Notes: a model not told the origin generated them from the letters alone. A stretch of DNA of 64,000 nt from Amphiura filiformis (GCF_039555335.1 NC_092636.1:59523991-59587990); one strand, 5' to 3'; positions 46,101 to 61,100 are shown, counted from the first letter of the stretch. A program made the numbers and translations.

Positions 46101-49100
46101 GGTGTTGAGTGCTCCATAGGAGCTTCCAGTTCATCCTGAGGTAGTCTAGCTGGTTTATCATACTGTGGTTTATTACCACCAAATGACATAGGTTGAGCGG
46201 CAAGTTTTCGTAATCGTTCTTTTTCAAGTTCTAGTTGGTGCCGTTCCTCTGCCTGTTGACGTTCTAAAAGCATACGCTCTTGCCGCAGACGTTCCTGCTC
46301 TGCTCTAAGCTGCTTCAGTCTCTCCATCTCTTTTCGCTCCCTTTCCTCTTGCAACGATCTCTCGCGCTGTAAGTTCTCCCATTCCTGTCTCAATTTCTCC
46401 CGTTCTTCGGCACGAATCCGCTCAATTTCCTCATCACGTAGTCTTGAGAGTCGTTCTTGTTCCGATTCTTGCATTTTTTGCTGTCTGGCAAGCTCTACCT
46501 CACGTGCTTTTCTTTCCTGTTCTTCACGTTCCTTCTGTAGGCGTTGCCGTTCTTGCTCTTGTTTTCTAGCCTGTGCCATTTCACGTTCTCTTCTTTCTCT
46601 TTCCTGGCATATTTGTTCTTCTTGTTCTCTCTGCCATGCTGCATGGGGATCTTCACCAGGCATTGCAAATTCTTCTTGTTTATGTTGAGGCTGAATAACC
46701 TGCAGGTAAGGTTGGAAAATTAAAACTAGATGGACCGCGGTTCTCGGATGTCGCGGTTTTCGACGCACAGCGTCGACCGTGATGCCTCCACCAAAGGGTG
46801 TGATGTGGCCTAAAAGAGGAGACTGAATTTGACCTTTTGACAACACCTGGATGACCCCAAAACAACCTTCCAATGACTTCTGGGTGACCCCGGATGACCC
46901 CAAAATGACCGCCCAAAAATTTGGCTCTAAATGTTGACTGTGCCCACCAAGTTTCATGCCCATATAGTAGTTTTTACTAATTTGACCTCAGATGACCCCT
47001 GGTGACCCCAAAATGACCTTCCAAAAATTTGGCTCTAAATGTTGAGTGTACCCACTAAGTTTCATGCCCATATGACAGTTTTTACTAATTTGACCTCAGA
47101 TGACCCCTGGATGACCTCAGATGACCTTTCAAAAATTTGGCTCTAAATATTGACTGTACCCATCAAATTTCATGGTCATATGACAATTTTTACTAATTTG
47201 ACCTCAGATGACCCCTGGGTGACCCCAAAATGACCCCAAAATGCCCTTCCAAAAATGTGGCTCTAAATGTGGACTGTACCTACCATGTTTCATGGCCATA
47301 TGACTATTTTTGCTAATTTGACCTCAAATGACCCCTGCATGACCTCAGGAGACCGTGACCCACTAACCAATTCAAACTTGTTCTGTCTGGGGTCAAGATG
47401 CATCCACCCACCAAGTTTGAGGAACGTGCGACCCCTAGTCTCCGAAAAAAGAGGTAAATAAGGAAAATGGGCCCCTTGACCTCAAATGACCTTTTACCTC
47501 AGTAGATGACCTTGAACCTCACCCAAAAAAAGTAGCCACAGTTTTTGACCATGACCCACCTATCCTGAAAATCTGAAGTTAATCCGCCCATCCATGCCAG
47601 AGATATAGCCTCCGGACGGAAGGACGGAAGCACGGAAGCACGGACATTGCAAAAACAGTATGCCTCGCGGTGGAGGCATAAAAATGATTTGTACATACCA
47701 TTTTGAAAGTAGCCTTCGCTCACTTTTTGGTTATACATGATCAAGCAGAAAATCTTGTTCCATACATGTAGCAACAATAAACACATGTCCTAGTGTCTGT
47801 ATTAAATTTCTATATATCATAATCATACTGAAATACACAAGAAATGTCAGTATAGTTTCATGAAGGATTTATATAGACAGCTATTTATTGTCCTTTAATT
47901 TGTTGTAGGACATGATCGAAAAATAGTTCGGTTGTTGGTCTTCGAGGAACAGGGTAAAAGCAGCTTCACACTTGATTTTGAGTTTCTTTGTTGGCCTCGT
48001 TTGAAATTCATGGCCGTGTCTGAAGTCATTATTGCGATTTAAACAATTAAAATTCTGCTGTAAAAAACCTTCAAAATTTGTGCACTTTTGTTGGCTTGGA
48101 ACACAATCTTAATTTACTATACCCGCTGGAGCTAGCTTCAAATTCTTCAATATGTAAGCTTATGCATGAAGACTGTGCTTAATTCTGCATTTTGACTGAT
48201 AGAGAAGCTCTGGAAAATACTGAATAATGAAAAATTACCACATTTCATTTATGAAATTATGGGACAGGAAACTCAGAATTAAGTGTAAAAGACCTTAGGT
48301 TTTAGTTCTGTAAGAACAAACATGCATCTTCATTATAACCAGGTTTACTTCATTATAACCAGGTTTAATCACACACAACATACCTCTTCTACATCTACAG
48401 GTTCTTCATGATACTGTTGTGCAGCTTTCATAGCTTCATGTTCAAGTCTATCCCTTTCGTGTCTCTCTTCTTCCAGTCTTTCATGTTCAAGTCTTTCCCT
48501 TTCCTGCCTTTCCTCTTCCAGTCTTTCATGTTCTAACCTCTCCCTGTCTTGTCTCTCCTTGTCAAGTCTCTCTTGTTCCAATCTTTCTCTCTCCTCTTCT
48601 TCTCTGGCTAACCGCAGTCTTTCTTCAGCATGTTGTTGCAGCTTCATTTGCCTCTCGGCAATTGCCCTTTGTTCAGCTTCTATTCTTTTCTTTTCTGTAT
48701 AAAAATAATTAAAATTAACAACAAATAAGACAGTCACCTCTTATTTTAAAAACAAAAACACCACATCAGGACTGATTTTGACATAATATTCAACATCTCC
48801 TATATGTTATGGAGAGCATTAGCTAGACAATAATGGGGACAAACAGGAGCCACAGGATGGGATACATCATACCTTCTTCCTCTGCTTTCTTAAAATATTC
48901 AAAATTCCCTAAACATTACAGGGAAGCATTAGCTAGACAAAGTTAGGGAGAAATAGAGACCATGGCCCTAGAATGACACCTTGGGGTACATCATACCTTC
49001 TTCCTCTGCTTTCTTAAATATTCTAAATTCCCTAAACATTACAGGGAAGCATTAGCTAGACAAAGTTAGGGAGAAATAGAGACCATGGCCCTAGAATGAC

Positions 49101-52100
49101 ACCTTGGGGTACATCATACCTTCTTCCTCTGCTTTCTGAAATATTCTAAATTCCCTAAACATTACAGGGAAGCATTAGCTAGACAAAGTTAGGGAGAAAT
49201 AGAGACCATGGCCCTAGAATGACACCTTGGGGTACATCATACCTTCTTCCTCTGCTTTCTGAAATATTCTAAATTCCCTAAACATTACAGGGAAGCATTA
49301 GCTAGACAAAGTTAGGGAGAAATAGAGACCATGGCCCTAGAATGACACCTTGGGGTACATCATACCTTCTTCCTCTGCTTTCTGAAATATTCTAAATTCC
49401 CTAAACATTACAGGGAAGCATTAGCTGGACAAAATTAGGGAGAAATAGAGGCCCTAGAATGACACCTTGGGGTACATCATACCTTCTTCCTCTGCTTTTT
49501 TAAAGCTCTGCTCTCTTTGCTCTTGTAATTTTCTTTGCTCTTGCTCATATTTCTCTTGTCTAAGTCGTTCCTGCTCAGCTTGCCATTTTTCAAGTCTCTT
49601 CCTTTCCTCTTCTAGATTGAAAGTTTTCCGTGTTGGCATACCATGAATTGATTTTGGTCTTGATTCATGCCGTAGGGGTAGGGTTGGAGGCGGAGGCATA
49701 GATTCTGTTGGAGGCTGCTCAACACGTTGCCAAAGATCTTCCATGCTTTTAGTTAATGGTTCATCCACTGGGCTGTTTCTTCCACTGCTGCTAGGAGACA
49801 TATCAACTGTAAAAGATACCATCAGTTACTATTAAAAGAGGCCTAATGTACGGAACCTTGAGGAACACCAGCTATACCACACCTTACAAAAAGCTATTGC
49901 ATAGTACCTGTTCTATGTTTAATGAATCTTTTAAACATTTGGTGGGTTTGAATGATTTTGTAAAAAACAATGTAGATTACAGACTGAACCGGTGTGAAAG
50001 CAACCGGTGTTATAAGTTTGGAAGCCATTTTGCTAATTATGTACAAACATGAATGACATTGGCAAATGAGGGCAGTGTTGCACTGATATACTAATACAAA
50101 CTCTATGAATCAGATGTGTAGTATTATCCATCTCTTAATTCTTAATTGCTATTTAAATGTCATCATAGCTATTAAACATGCAGGGCTTCTTTACATCATT
50201 AGTACACTGCAGGTGTTAAATCTTAATTGCATTTAAAATTAAATCATATAAATATAATTCAGGACATGCAGTAAATTTCTGGATTTGGTTATTGCATACA
50301 AAATAAATAGTTACAGATTACTTTTGCTCCGATTTATTTTTCAAACATACGTAAGTGTGGTATGAAATTTCTTGGTACTCTAGGTTGGTAAACATGAATA
50401 TGCTTTAATATTTCCGTAAAGAAGTCCTTATCAGAGAGTTGAGCTTTCAATACCCTTGTGAGTCTCATCTTCAGAGGTATTAATTAAACAAGGTGTTGTG
50501 CCTTATACACATACACATGTAAGTGTGGACAACTTAAGAATAGTTCAATAACAGAATGGCTAGTATTGGACCTAACCTGAATATCTCTACTCGTGGTAAC
50601 TATTCATATATAAGTACAATAAATACAATAATAATTCTAGTGAATATCATATTATGTTAAGCTAGTGTTCAGCTGTTATGGTAGGAAGATAAGAGCAGTG
50701 GCCCCTTCCATGACAAACAAATGCATCTCTACTTCTTCAGTAATTAATATATGTTTTTTCTCTGACGACAACATAAACTTGTTTCATTCCATACAGAAGT
50801 GAATCAAAACAGAAAATAACAATGTTTGATTTTCTTGTTCAGCTTGCCTCATCAAATTATTTGGCCAAAAAATAATTCATTACTTAATTGTGGGGTATGA
50901 TGCATGGAAGATTGATACATCGAGGGTTGAAAACTAGAAAACCTGAACTCACAAGGCTTTCTGGTGCTCAACCCTCTATATGATTCATTTCTTTGTCATG
51001 GAAGGTGCACACAGAATCAAAGACTGATCAACAGTTAATGTGGTGGTGAGATATATAAAATGCAAGTCATGCCAAAGTATCTTTTGTGTCAAAGGTAGAA
51101 ATTGAATATTGATTTTGTTAATCATTATTTTGGTTACAAGGATTTATGATAAAAGTTAAAAATGTATTAAGGTAATAAGAAATTGTTGTATAAAATAGAA
51201 GTTTGTTTTAGTGAATTTGGAAATAAAATTTGATTAGTAAAGTATAGTAAAGAAAGTTACAATTCTGTTCATCTGAATTTGTTTTTGTTTATTTACCTGG
51301 ATGATTGAGAATATTCACAAATATATTTGAGTGGTAGTTTTTGTATGGAATTGTTTTGACAATTTACCAGTCACATTATAAATTGATCATTAATGCAATG
51401 ATCACTGATATATTGATCAGTCTTTCAATTACAATTGCTGTGGTGACACATTGCGTGAACGCAACACTCGACAGGCTTCAAAAGGCGAATCCACACATTT
51501 CCAAATATTATGCTTACCTTTAAATCATGCAAGAGTGTTACAGGGTGGTGGGTTTAAATAGTTCAAAAGCTTGGACACTTGATTGATTAGAATTGGTGTA
51601 CTGTTGACGACCTTCAAATAAATGTCACCCTTCATTTTGTGTAATATATAGTTCTATATTTCTTTGGTCTTTGGACATTCCAAATACAGTTGGAACAACC
51701 TGTCTTAAGAAAAAAAAACATCTCTATAGTATTACAGCTTAAATCCTGACTAATCCTCATATTTCTTTTGGGTATTAAAAACCAAAATGGATTTCTTTTT
51801 TAAAAAAGATATCTTCCTACAAGCAGTCAAAATTATGGTTTACTAAGCTAAATGAGTAAAGAAATCTTCTATTACAAGATTAAATATAAATTATACTGAA
51901 TCATGAGATTTGACAAAAGAAATGTGTAGTTAGTGTAGAACCCAATAAATAAAATTATAAAGTTGTACATCATAAAACATTATGTAAGCTAAAACCTACA
52001 ATGAGCCAATGATCAGAAACTAAAAGCAAAAACATGACAAGCAATATGATATTCAGCTGGTAATATAAAAATCATATGATCAGGTACTGAAAATAGGGAC

Positions 52101-55100
52101 ATCGTTCCCAAATACGTCATCAGAAGAAGTGAAGTTAGTGAGCACCACAAATGGTGCAGCTACAACCAAGTTTGGTTGCAACTGGATTTGAATAGACCAT
52201 TTTTCTCATTTTCAGCCTATGTTTACCAGTTGACCTAAATCAACCTTTGACCTCAGCTTGTAAGATAAGATCATATGATCAGGTACTATAAATGACATTC
52301 TCGTGAAATTGCAAGCAAAAAATATTTGAGAATATGACTATTAGGAAGTATAAATATATGGAAATAACTTGGTGAACTTTTGATTATGATTAGATTCAAA
52401 GCAACAAGCATTCATGGGATGGGATAGGTATTCATTCTCATTCAATTAAATATAGAATATATAAATGATGCAGTGATTAATGCTGGTCAAGCCTGTGAAA
52501 TAGTTTAACTTCTTTCATGACTTATCTGCATTTGAAAACCTCTTTCTGATGAAATATTAAATTTAATCATCTTTGTTAAAACAGTGATTTACAATATCTT
52601 GATTTGAAAATATACAAAAAAAATCCTGATCAATTTGGTATTAGCAACTGTCATATAAAATAGCTTTCTAGAATACTAGGTAAGATTTTGCATTTAATTG
52701 TATGCCATATAACTTCTTTTTGACGGAAAAAGGTTGTAAATAACAAAATCGCTGTTCTTCAAAATATCATTTGAAAAGTTACTGAATTGTCTAATAACCT
52801 ATTAGCCTGTATATCAACCTAAATTGATAGTATATCAAAGATTTGATAATGGTAAGCTAATGATACTTGATTGTAACATGTAGAAAAAGATGTTGAAAAA
52901 TTGCCTTGAGCAGGTGGGGGTTAATAGGAAATGATTATAAAGCCACAGCAATGTCAGCCACACTTACAGCTATGTAGTAATCAATGCTCTTTATCTACTA
53001 CCTTTTTTACCAAACACCGGCGTTGATTTAGTGGTATCCATGCTCTTACTGAAAAAGTCTGAGCGTCTCTTATACATATCTGCTTTGACCTTCTCCCTGA
53101 TGTCCTTCTCACGTAGGAATACTGGCTGGCTTGGACGTCCTTTGTAAGGTTCTGGTGCCATTGGTTTGTATGGTTTGGGTCCTGGAAGAGATGAAACGAG
53201 CAGATTTAAAATAAAGCCTTTTGAAGAACTTGCAATATGATTTGAATACATTTCATATTGTTATGAATTTGTAATATAACAGTTCCTTTGTATTATGGTG
53301 AGTGTAGAATCTGACAATTTTAATTCATTTACAGTACAAAGACATATTTGCCATAAGGCCTAAAAAAAATTGTTTGATTGGCGTAACATAAAAAAAAAAT
53401 TTAGGGCAGGTAGATCGGGATTCTAACTACCTGCACTTGGTAAATCCCATATGACCTTATAGGTTATTTAGGGATGGTGTTCAGTAATCTGGTATTCATC
53501 AGGATGCCAAACTTATGCCGTTATTGTAATCAAAAGAACATAGCTTCTCTGAGGAAGTGAAATCAAACTACCGAAGGTGTGATATAGCATATCAATTATA
53601 CAGGGTTCCCGCACCTTGAAGCCTTTTCAAGAACTTTGAAGGTCCAAAAGCATGATTTTCAAGGACTTACTACAACACAAAATTCATGATGCGGCTCTCC
53701 ATGTGGCACATATTAACGAAAGTGACAGCTCCTCTCCACTGCCCAAATTTTGTCAAAATTATATTTTAGGTAAAATTCCAATTTTCAAGGACCTTGTGCA
53801 AATTTCCAGGACTTTCAAGGCCTTGAAAAGGAAAAGGTGTTTTCAAATTCAAGGACTCTCTGCAAGGGAACCCTGATTATACGTTTCATCATGATACTTC
53901 ATTCATGCACACACAAAAACAAAACAAAATTAAACACATCATAACTTCATGTATCCATTATTAGAGATAAAATCACTTTGGTGCTTACCCAGATTACCAA
54001 TAGGAACTGGAGCAGGTGTGACTTTGAATAGTGGTTGACGTGGCACTGGTGAGATGCTTGGTTGAGGTGGGTTGACATGAGTCACATCTGGTTGTGACAA
54101 TGGCTGACTAGGCATAGAAGATTCCACTGGCTGACTATCTATTCTCTGGATTGGTGATTCTTTGATAGCAGACTAAAATTGACAAGGCATCAATTTTATT
54201 GTAATAGTTAGTTCCAAAAAATTGTTACATTTCTTTTAATTGCTCGCAAGGCACCTGTAACCGGCTGTAATTTAATTAGTCATATTGCTTTAGAGGTGCC
54301 ATTATACATTCATGAGGACCGTCCTCAAATACCATATACATGTACCTATCACTTAATAAGAATTTCATAAGGCTCTATTTCATATATTATTCTTACAACA
54401 CTTATTTGTTTTCTTCAAATTTGGCTCTATGGGACAGTTTTGGCTGTGGTAGGTAGCAGACTTTTCACTAGCTTTGACTTCCTCCTCATATAGAGTCAAC
54501 ACCCTGCCTGAAATATCCTGCCTACAACAAACTTGAGAGAGAAAACAACAACCTTGATACTCACTTTATTCAACTCATCCTGTTCAATAGCCTTATGTCT
54601 TGCTTCCAACACTTGTTCTTCCTTCTCCTCCTTCTGCAGACGTTCTATGATCTCATCCTCCATCCTCTCCTCCTCACTGGAGCTCAGCTGATGGTTGTTA
54701 TCTTCTGGTCTTCTTTCATTCTGATGATGTGAGGGATGAAAGCAGGCAATGGATGCGGATCATGCAAGATTGGGTGTGGTTGGCAGGATGGGTAGGTGGG
54801 TGGGTGTATTGATTGGTGGGTTAATTGGGAAGGTTGGGTGGTATTATGCAGGGACAGGTTGTCAATATATGGGAGAGGTGGATAGACATGGTCATGAGAG
54901 TATGGTGTGTATATTGTAGTTTGATTAGATGAGGGTTGTATTGGAAATAGACATTGTTGATGTTTAAAATTGTATTCAATATTTTGTTTTGGTATTGATA
55001 TTGGTTAATATCAAAATTTTAAAATGACATTTTAATTCAAATGTTTGGAAATGGGGAAAGAATATGACCAATTTGAAATATTACAATGTTATTAAAACAT

Positions 55101-58100
55101 TGGAATTTGGATGGTGTGGAAATCAAAATTTGAAAGTTATATTTAGTTTGTAATGAAGTCACAGCAATTGGGAAAGCAGGTAGCAACGATGTGGAAAAGA
55201 GATGAGGAAGATAGATGGAAGAGGTTATTTAACAATAAGGAAATTAGGATGGGAAGAATACACATGAATTTAACGTCCACATTTTGTCATGTGCATAGCA
55301 TGCAGGTGTTTGAGGTGTTCAGCATGCAGGTGCATAGAGGGTTGGATGTGACAGGGTATGAGTGTCAGGTGGTATATTTTGTGGGAATTGCAGGTGGATC
55401 AATGCATGCAAGTCATCCAAGTTCATCAAGTTTTGATTTGAGCAAGAATCATTTATTTTTCAAAATTAACAACAGAAATTCATCATATTCAAGTATAATC
55501 AATAACAGAAAACAACAAATGAACATGGCATATGATCAGTTTTATATACACAGTTGTTAAACATGCAAGTGACATGATGAGAAATAAGGAGGTGCAAGGA
55601 AAAATTAATGAGAAATAAAAACAGAAAATGAAAAGAAAATTAACTTTAAAATATGAATACATAAAGAAAATATACCATACAAACCAAAATATCAAAATAA
55701 TATTACTTAAGAACATGCGATGGCAGAGTCATAAGGCATTAACCAAGCAAGGGTACAGCTCCAAACGGGGTCATTACAATAAACAGAACAGCACGCTATC
55801 TATGGGATGGGCATAGTTAAACACGCAAGGTGTTGCAATATATTTATCAACGTTAATCACAGGTTCCCCTTCTTTAAAATACATCAGTATTAATTGTATT
55901 ACGAGCATTAAAAATCTAAATAATCTAAGCATTAGTATAATTGTGTGAGGATCAAAAGCAATTTGTCTTGTTGTAATTTAACATGAGATAAAATCAGCTG
56001 AGTCTTTCATGAAAACAAAGAAGTATCATGCCTTCAGTGAATTAATGCCAAATTCAGAACAAAACTTACTTGCCATCAAAATTAGTCACACAGAGTATTT
56101 GACATATGCACTTGGCTATGTTGGCAACCCATTAGTTACTGTCGACATGATTTGGCATGGTTTTTCAAAATGTCCGCAATTTCAGTTTACTGGACACTTG
56201 AAGTATTATTCTTCACCAGGGTTTTGTAACACCCTCATCAAGTTTCACACTGTTTCACCCAAAAAAATTATCCACCAAATCTAATAAAACAACCCCCCTT
56301 TTTTTCTTCAAAAACTGGCCCAAAACAAGTTTAACTTGTTTTGGGTCAGTTTTTGAAAGGCTACCTTGGAGAGACTAATTGGACCCCGCAACGAAACAAC
56401 ACTGACAGTGAATGGAACAACCTGCAAAGCCTTGATAGATTCTGGCTTGCAAGTTACAACTATTGCAGAAGCCTTCCACCAACGACACCTTGCAGAAACT
56501 CCTATTACCCATTGAAGATCTGCTGGTAAAAGGAGCAGGAGGACAGGCTGTGCCATTCACTGGCTACATCAAAGTTTCTCTTACCATACCTCACGGCAAT
56601 CAGAAAAACTACACTTTTTTGTGGAAAAAGTGTGAAGCATGTTTATTGTGTGGTCATTCATATTTTTGGTCACCTGTGTGCATATTATATTCCTTACAAT
56701 AAATAAGGTAACAAATTGTTCTCTCTAGCAATGAGTATTTGATGCATCTGAATTTTTTAGATAGTCTTTGACATTTTAAAATACCATCACCGATTCTGTT
56801 GCACTCATTAGTAACTATAGCCAAATGCTTGATATCAAGTAAACCCAACAACTGACTCACCTCTTGTGGTTTAGCATCTGGTATATCCTCTGTATCTTTC
56901 CTTCCCTGTGCCTCTATAAACCCAAATGCTTCTTTTTCTATATCTTCTAAATTCTTTAGCCATTCCATATCATCTATTTTTGGAGGATTACCCTTGATTT
57001 CATTATTATCACTGACAGGGGATGGTTCAACTTTGGACCCATCATCTTGAGTCATTTTTGAGTTATCATCTTGAGTCATTTTTGAGTTATCTTCATCAAG
57101 ATGGGTCTGAGATGGTTTTACCCAGCTTTTGTCTCTGTCGTCGTTTTCATCGGGAGATGAGAAAGGAGAAGTTGAAGGAGAATGCTCGGCAGGCTCTACA
57201 TGCTGTGGGGTTGAGAGGGGTGCAAAAAACATGCAGGAAATCAGGCATCATGCAAAAAGACTGGCAAATTGCAGTTGAAATCCATCCACCCCCTGTGGAA
57301 GACATGCCCTTAATCGCCCAAACCGTGAGTATGAATATCAAATGGGAGATTAAGGTCATGTCTTCAATAAGGGGTATATGGATTTCAACTGGAATAGCAC
57401 ATTGATGGTGCAACACATACATGCAGGTTATTAGTGCAATAGATATATGTAAATATCTTCAGAAGTTAAACTCTATAATTTCTGATAATTTGATACAGGC
57501 TTTAATTGGTTTTAAGTTGTTGCAACAATTCTACAGGCACATAATCTGAACCATTTGGTATGAAAGGTGATCTACATGTACATTAGATGCTTATTGGCAC
57601 CTTTATCTAACACAATTCCTGATCTATCACATTCTTTGACACCACCATGCCATGAAGTAAGGCAATTTGGTGTGTAGAACCTAAAGGCTGATGAGTTTGG
57701 TCCTGTTTGATATTTTTAACATCAACAGAATTGTGATTGCATTACATAATCTAGAAACAAGGTATTGTGACCATTGTAGAGGGGGAAAGATATCTATTGC
57801 ACTTGCAACCTACTTGTTTATCATACAGGTACAAATCATGCAATATGGAAGGAGATCTGTATTTGAATACATACATGGCTGGATTGCAAAATAACTAGAA
57901 TCAGTTTTAAACCAAAGCTATGGAAGTTTAAAAACCACAACACATGCACTCTGTATGTCAAATACATATCTCCTTTGTTTTTTGAAAGTTTACACTATTT
58001 TTATATCAAATTTTCAGGGTACTATTAACACAGTTGGGATTTCAAATAGGTTCCATGGATTTCAACAACCACATACTCAGAAATTAAGATTTGACACCTA

Positions 58101-61100
58101 CAACAAGTCAAAGCTTACAATGTTTGAGCATGGAAATTTCATATATGTATGTTGAGTACAGAGATTGGAATATGGTCAATAGTGCACATATCAGAAAAAA
58201 ATCTCTGGACATTAGTTTGTATGTTTCAAATCCATTTAGAAAAGATTTAGCCAATGCTATCGTACAAGCAGAGGTTCGGGAAGATGAGCATGCGAAGTTT
58301 TGTGATGTATAACAAATTAACTTCACAATACGATATATCGATACAGTAAAAATGTTTTTTGTGTAGTACCCTCAAAATTTGTAAGACAGTGCAAACTTGG
58401 TGCAACATATAAACAAGTAATACAAGCATGCATGCATATTTAAATCTGTTCAAGGCAGATACTAGTAATGTGCTCATTTAAGTTGTACAATTCCTGAATG
58501 CAAATTGGGCTTCAATAATTCAGTTGCTTAAAATACTAACAGACATACAATACAAACCTTGTAATGTGACAATTAATCAAATCATAAACTAGTGATTTAC
58601 ACTTTTAATTGAATTTATTAATTTCATGTTGGTTAATATGTGTGTTCTGCAATATTCGAAAAAGAGCATTTTATCAACTCATGGATTATTTTTGTATCAC
58701 CATTTAGCAAATAACAGCTCTTATTAAGTAGGGGTGCACAACTAAGTTTTTTTTTTGCAGTCAGCTAGTCAGCACAAATAAATACATTAAATTTAGTAAA
58801 AAGAGCAGATAATTCAAGCAATAAGGTTTCTTTGTCGTCCTACACACAAAACATGACTTCTGCACAGTGTTCACAGATGAGGCTGAATCGATTATCGGCT
58901 CAGTACAGATATATGTGTGATCGGTACAATATCGAATCTGTTAAGATAGTTTACAGCTAAGCTGTATTTTGTGACAGGTGGTAGATGACGAGATTGCCAA
59001 AGTTCCATGTAGCTTTACCACACTAAAAACAGACCTAAGTTTGTTTTAACAAGTTAGCCATAAAATGCTCTTTTTTTGACATCATTTTCATTTGTCAGTA
59101 TTAATTGTGCTCGTTAGTAGTGGTAAACCTTTTACCCATACTATAGCTCATAGTTTTGTACGCAATACTAGCAAGTTAGTTTTCAGTTATGATACATTCT
59201 GTACAAGCTATTACATATGACAAACATAATTTGCATCATTTTCTTACTAAAACAAGTACTGAAAACTAGCATTTTATAAACAGAAGGAAGAAAAAAGATG
59301 TAAAGGAAACTGTTTCAGCAGCCATAGAACTTACTAAAACTAGTCACAAATTATCCAATATGCAAGTATACAAGCAAAACAGTCAAATGTATAAAGATCC
59401 TACCATAAGTTCTGCAAACCACTCTCCAGCATAGTAAACTTCCAAATGAAATAGACTCAAGTCTAATCACAAATGGGATATTCTAGTTGAAATTCATACA
59501 TCCCTTATGTAAGAAATTACCTTATATTCCACACATAGGGTGTTGATTTCAAATGGAACCACACATTCAAGTAACTGCATCTGAAATTCACACTCCCTGT
59601 GTAGAAGATTAAGGTCTTGTCTTCGGTAGGGAGTGTATGGATTTCAACTTGAATAACACCCTGACTTGCCCAAGAAATGACAACTTCCAATTGAAAAATA
59701 AAGTTGATCTGACACCAGGATATATTCAAAGTCACACAGCCATTTATTTGTCATATATTGCACTGTACTATATCATAGTAATATGCATGCTACAAAGGCT
59801 TTCTGCTGAAAAGAATAGCTTGGTATTAGAAAGTACAAAATATGTTTGTGGGAATTCACTAAAGATTTTTCAAATTGAGATGGTTTAAAGTAAATTATAT
59901 CCAATTATTATAGCAGATAGAGAGAACTCATACTCCACTTGTTTCAGTGTCACTGCACATTGTATAGTCATTCACCTCCTAAACTGCAGTTTTTAGCATG
60001 GTGTTTAGTACATACTTGTTTGCAATCTGTAACTAATGTGTTGTGTTGATCACTCACATTAAGTACTTCATGTGCAAACCTTTGTAATGCTTAACCATTT
60101 CTACCTCCACCCAAAAATGGGCTATTCCAGATGAAATCCATATGCCCCCTATTGAAGACATAATCTTAATCGCTCACACAGGGGGTATAGATTTCAAATG
60201 GAGTCAACCATTCAGGTAACCCCATTTAAATTTCACACTCCCTGTGTGGAGGATTAAGGTCATGTCTTCCATAAGGGTACAGATTTCAACTGGAATTGCA
60301 CAAATTAATCGGGACACTATTTTGGTCGTCATTATGGGCAATACAATCTAATATTGAGTAAAGTCCAAGCCATTCTTTTCTGTGAAAAATTACATCATCA
60401 GATAAACAGTGAGGCAATAGTAAAGGCCTAAGAGCACTTAAAATATGAGTCTACAAAACTAGTTGGATTAATCTATTTGTACTATAGCTATACATTAAAA
60501 AACCTAATGACAGACATGATGACTCTACTATACAGGTTAGCCTTAGTAAGCTAATGTAGTTTTATACAAGGACCATGTCGTTACAGGAATACATGTTGGC
60601 CATAACTGCAATAGGCATGAATATATTGCTTGTCCGATTATGTTGGTCATATCAATCATCAAATGCTCTCTCGGTCAATGAATCTTGACATGGTTTCCAC
60701 TCTTTCCCGAGTAAAAGTTTTTGCATGGTTATTGTTTTATTGTTATGACTACTACTTGTAGGTTGATATACTGCATGCACTTTCTTCACAGTGTTTTTGC
60801 TGTCATATTTGACCTTCATTGATAAGTCTACCTGTACTTGTATTTATATTTCATAAAAGCTATCCAAAATAAAGCTGGTTTCATAGTGGTGTCCAATTAA
60901 TGAAGAATGGTATTAATTGTCACACAAGACATGATTTAGTAATTATGCCATACACCCAGCTACCTACATGTACAGTTTGCTCTTTCCATAACTTTATGTT
61001 TCACATAAAAAATGTCTACATTTTTCTTTACAACAGAGTACAACTTTAATAAGGCTTATTGTTCATAATGGTTTTAATGAGGAAAAGGGAAGTTTAAATT

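Noticed and set aside
46680-46963. Extension of the coiled-coil frame upstream of 46699
   Set aside because: The open frame runs past the acceptor into the repeat element. The CCTGCAG acceptor and the phase match with the previous exon mark 46699 as the true exon start.
55153-55560. Plus-strand open frame of 135 codons
   Set aside because: It is composed of intron sequence, with no splice context or domain.
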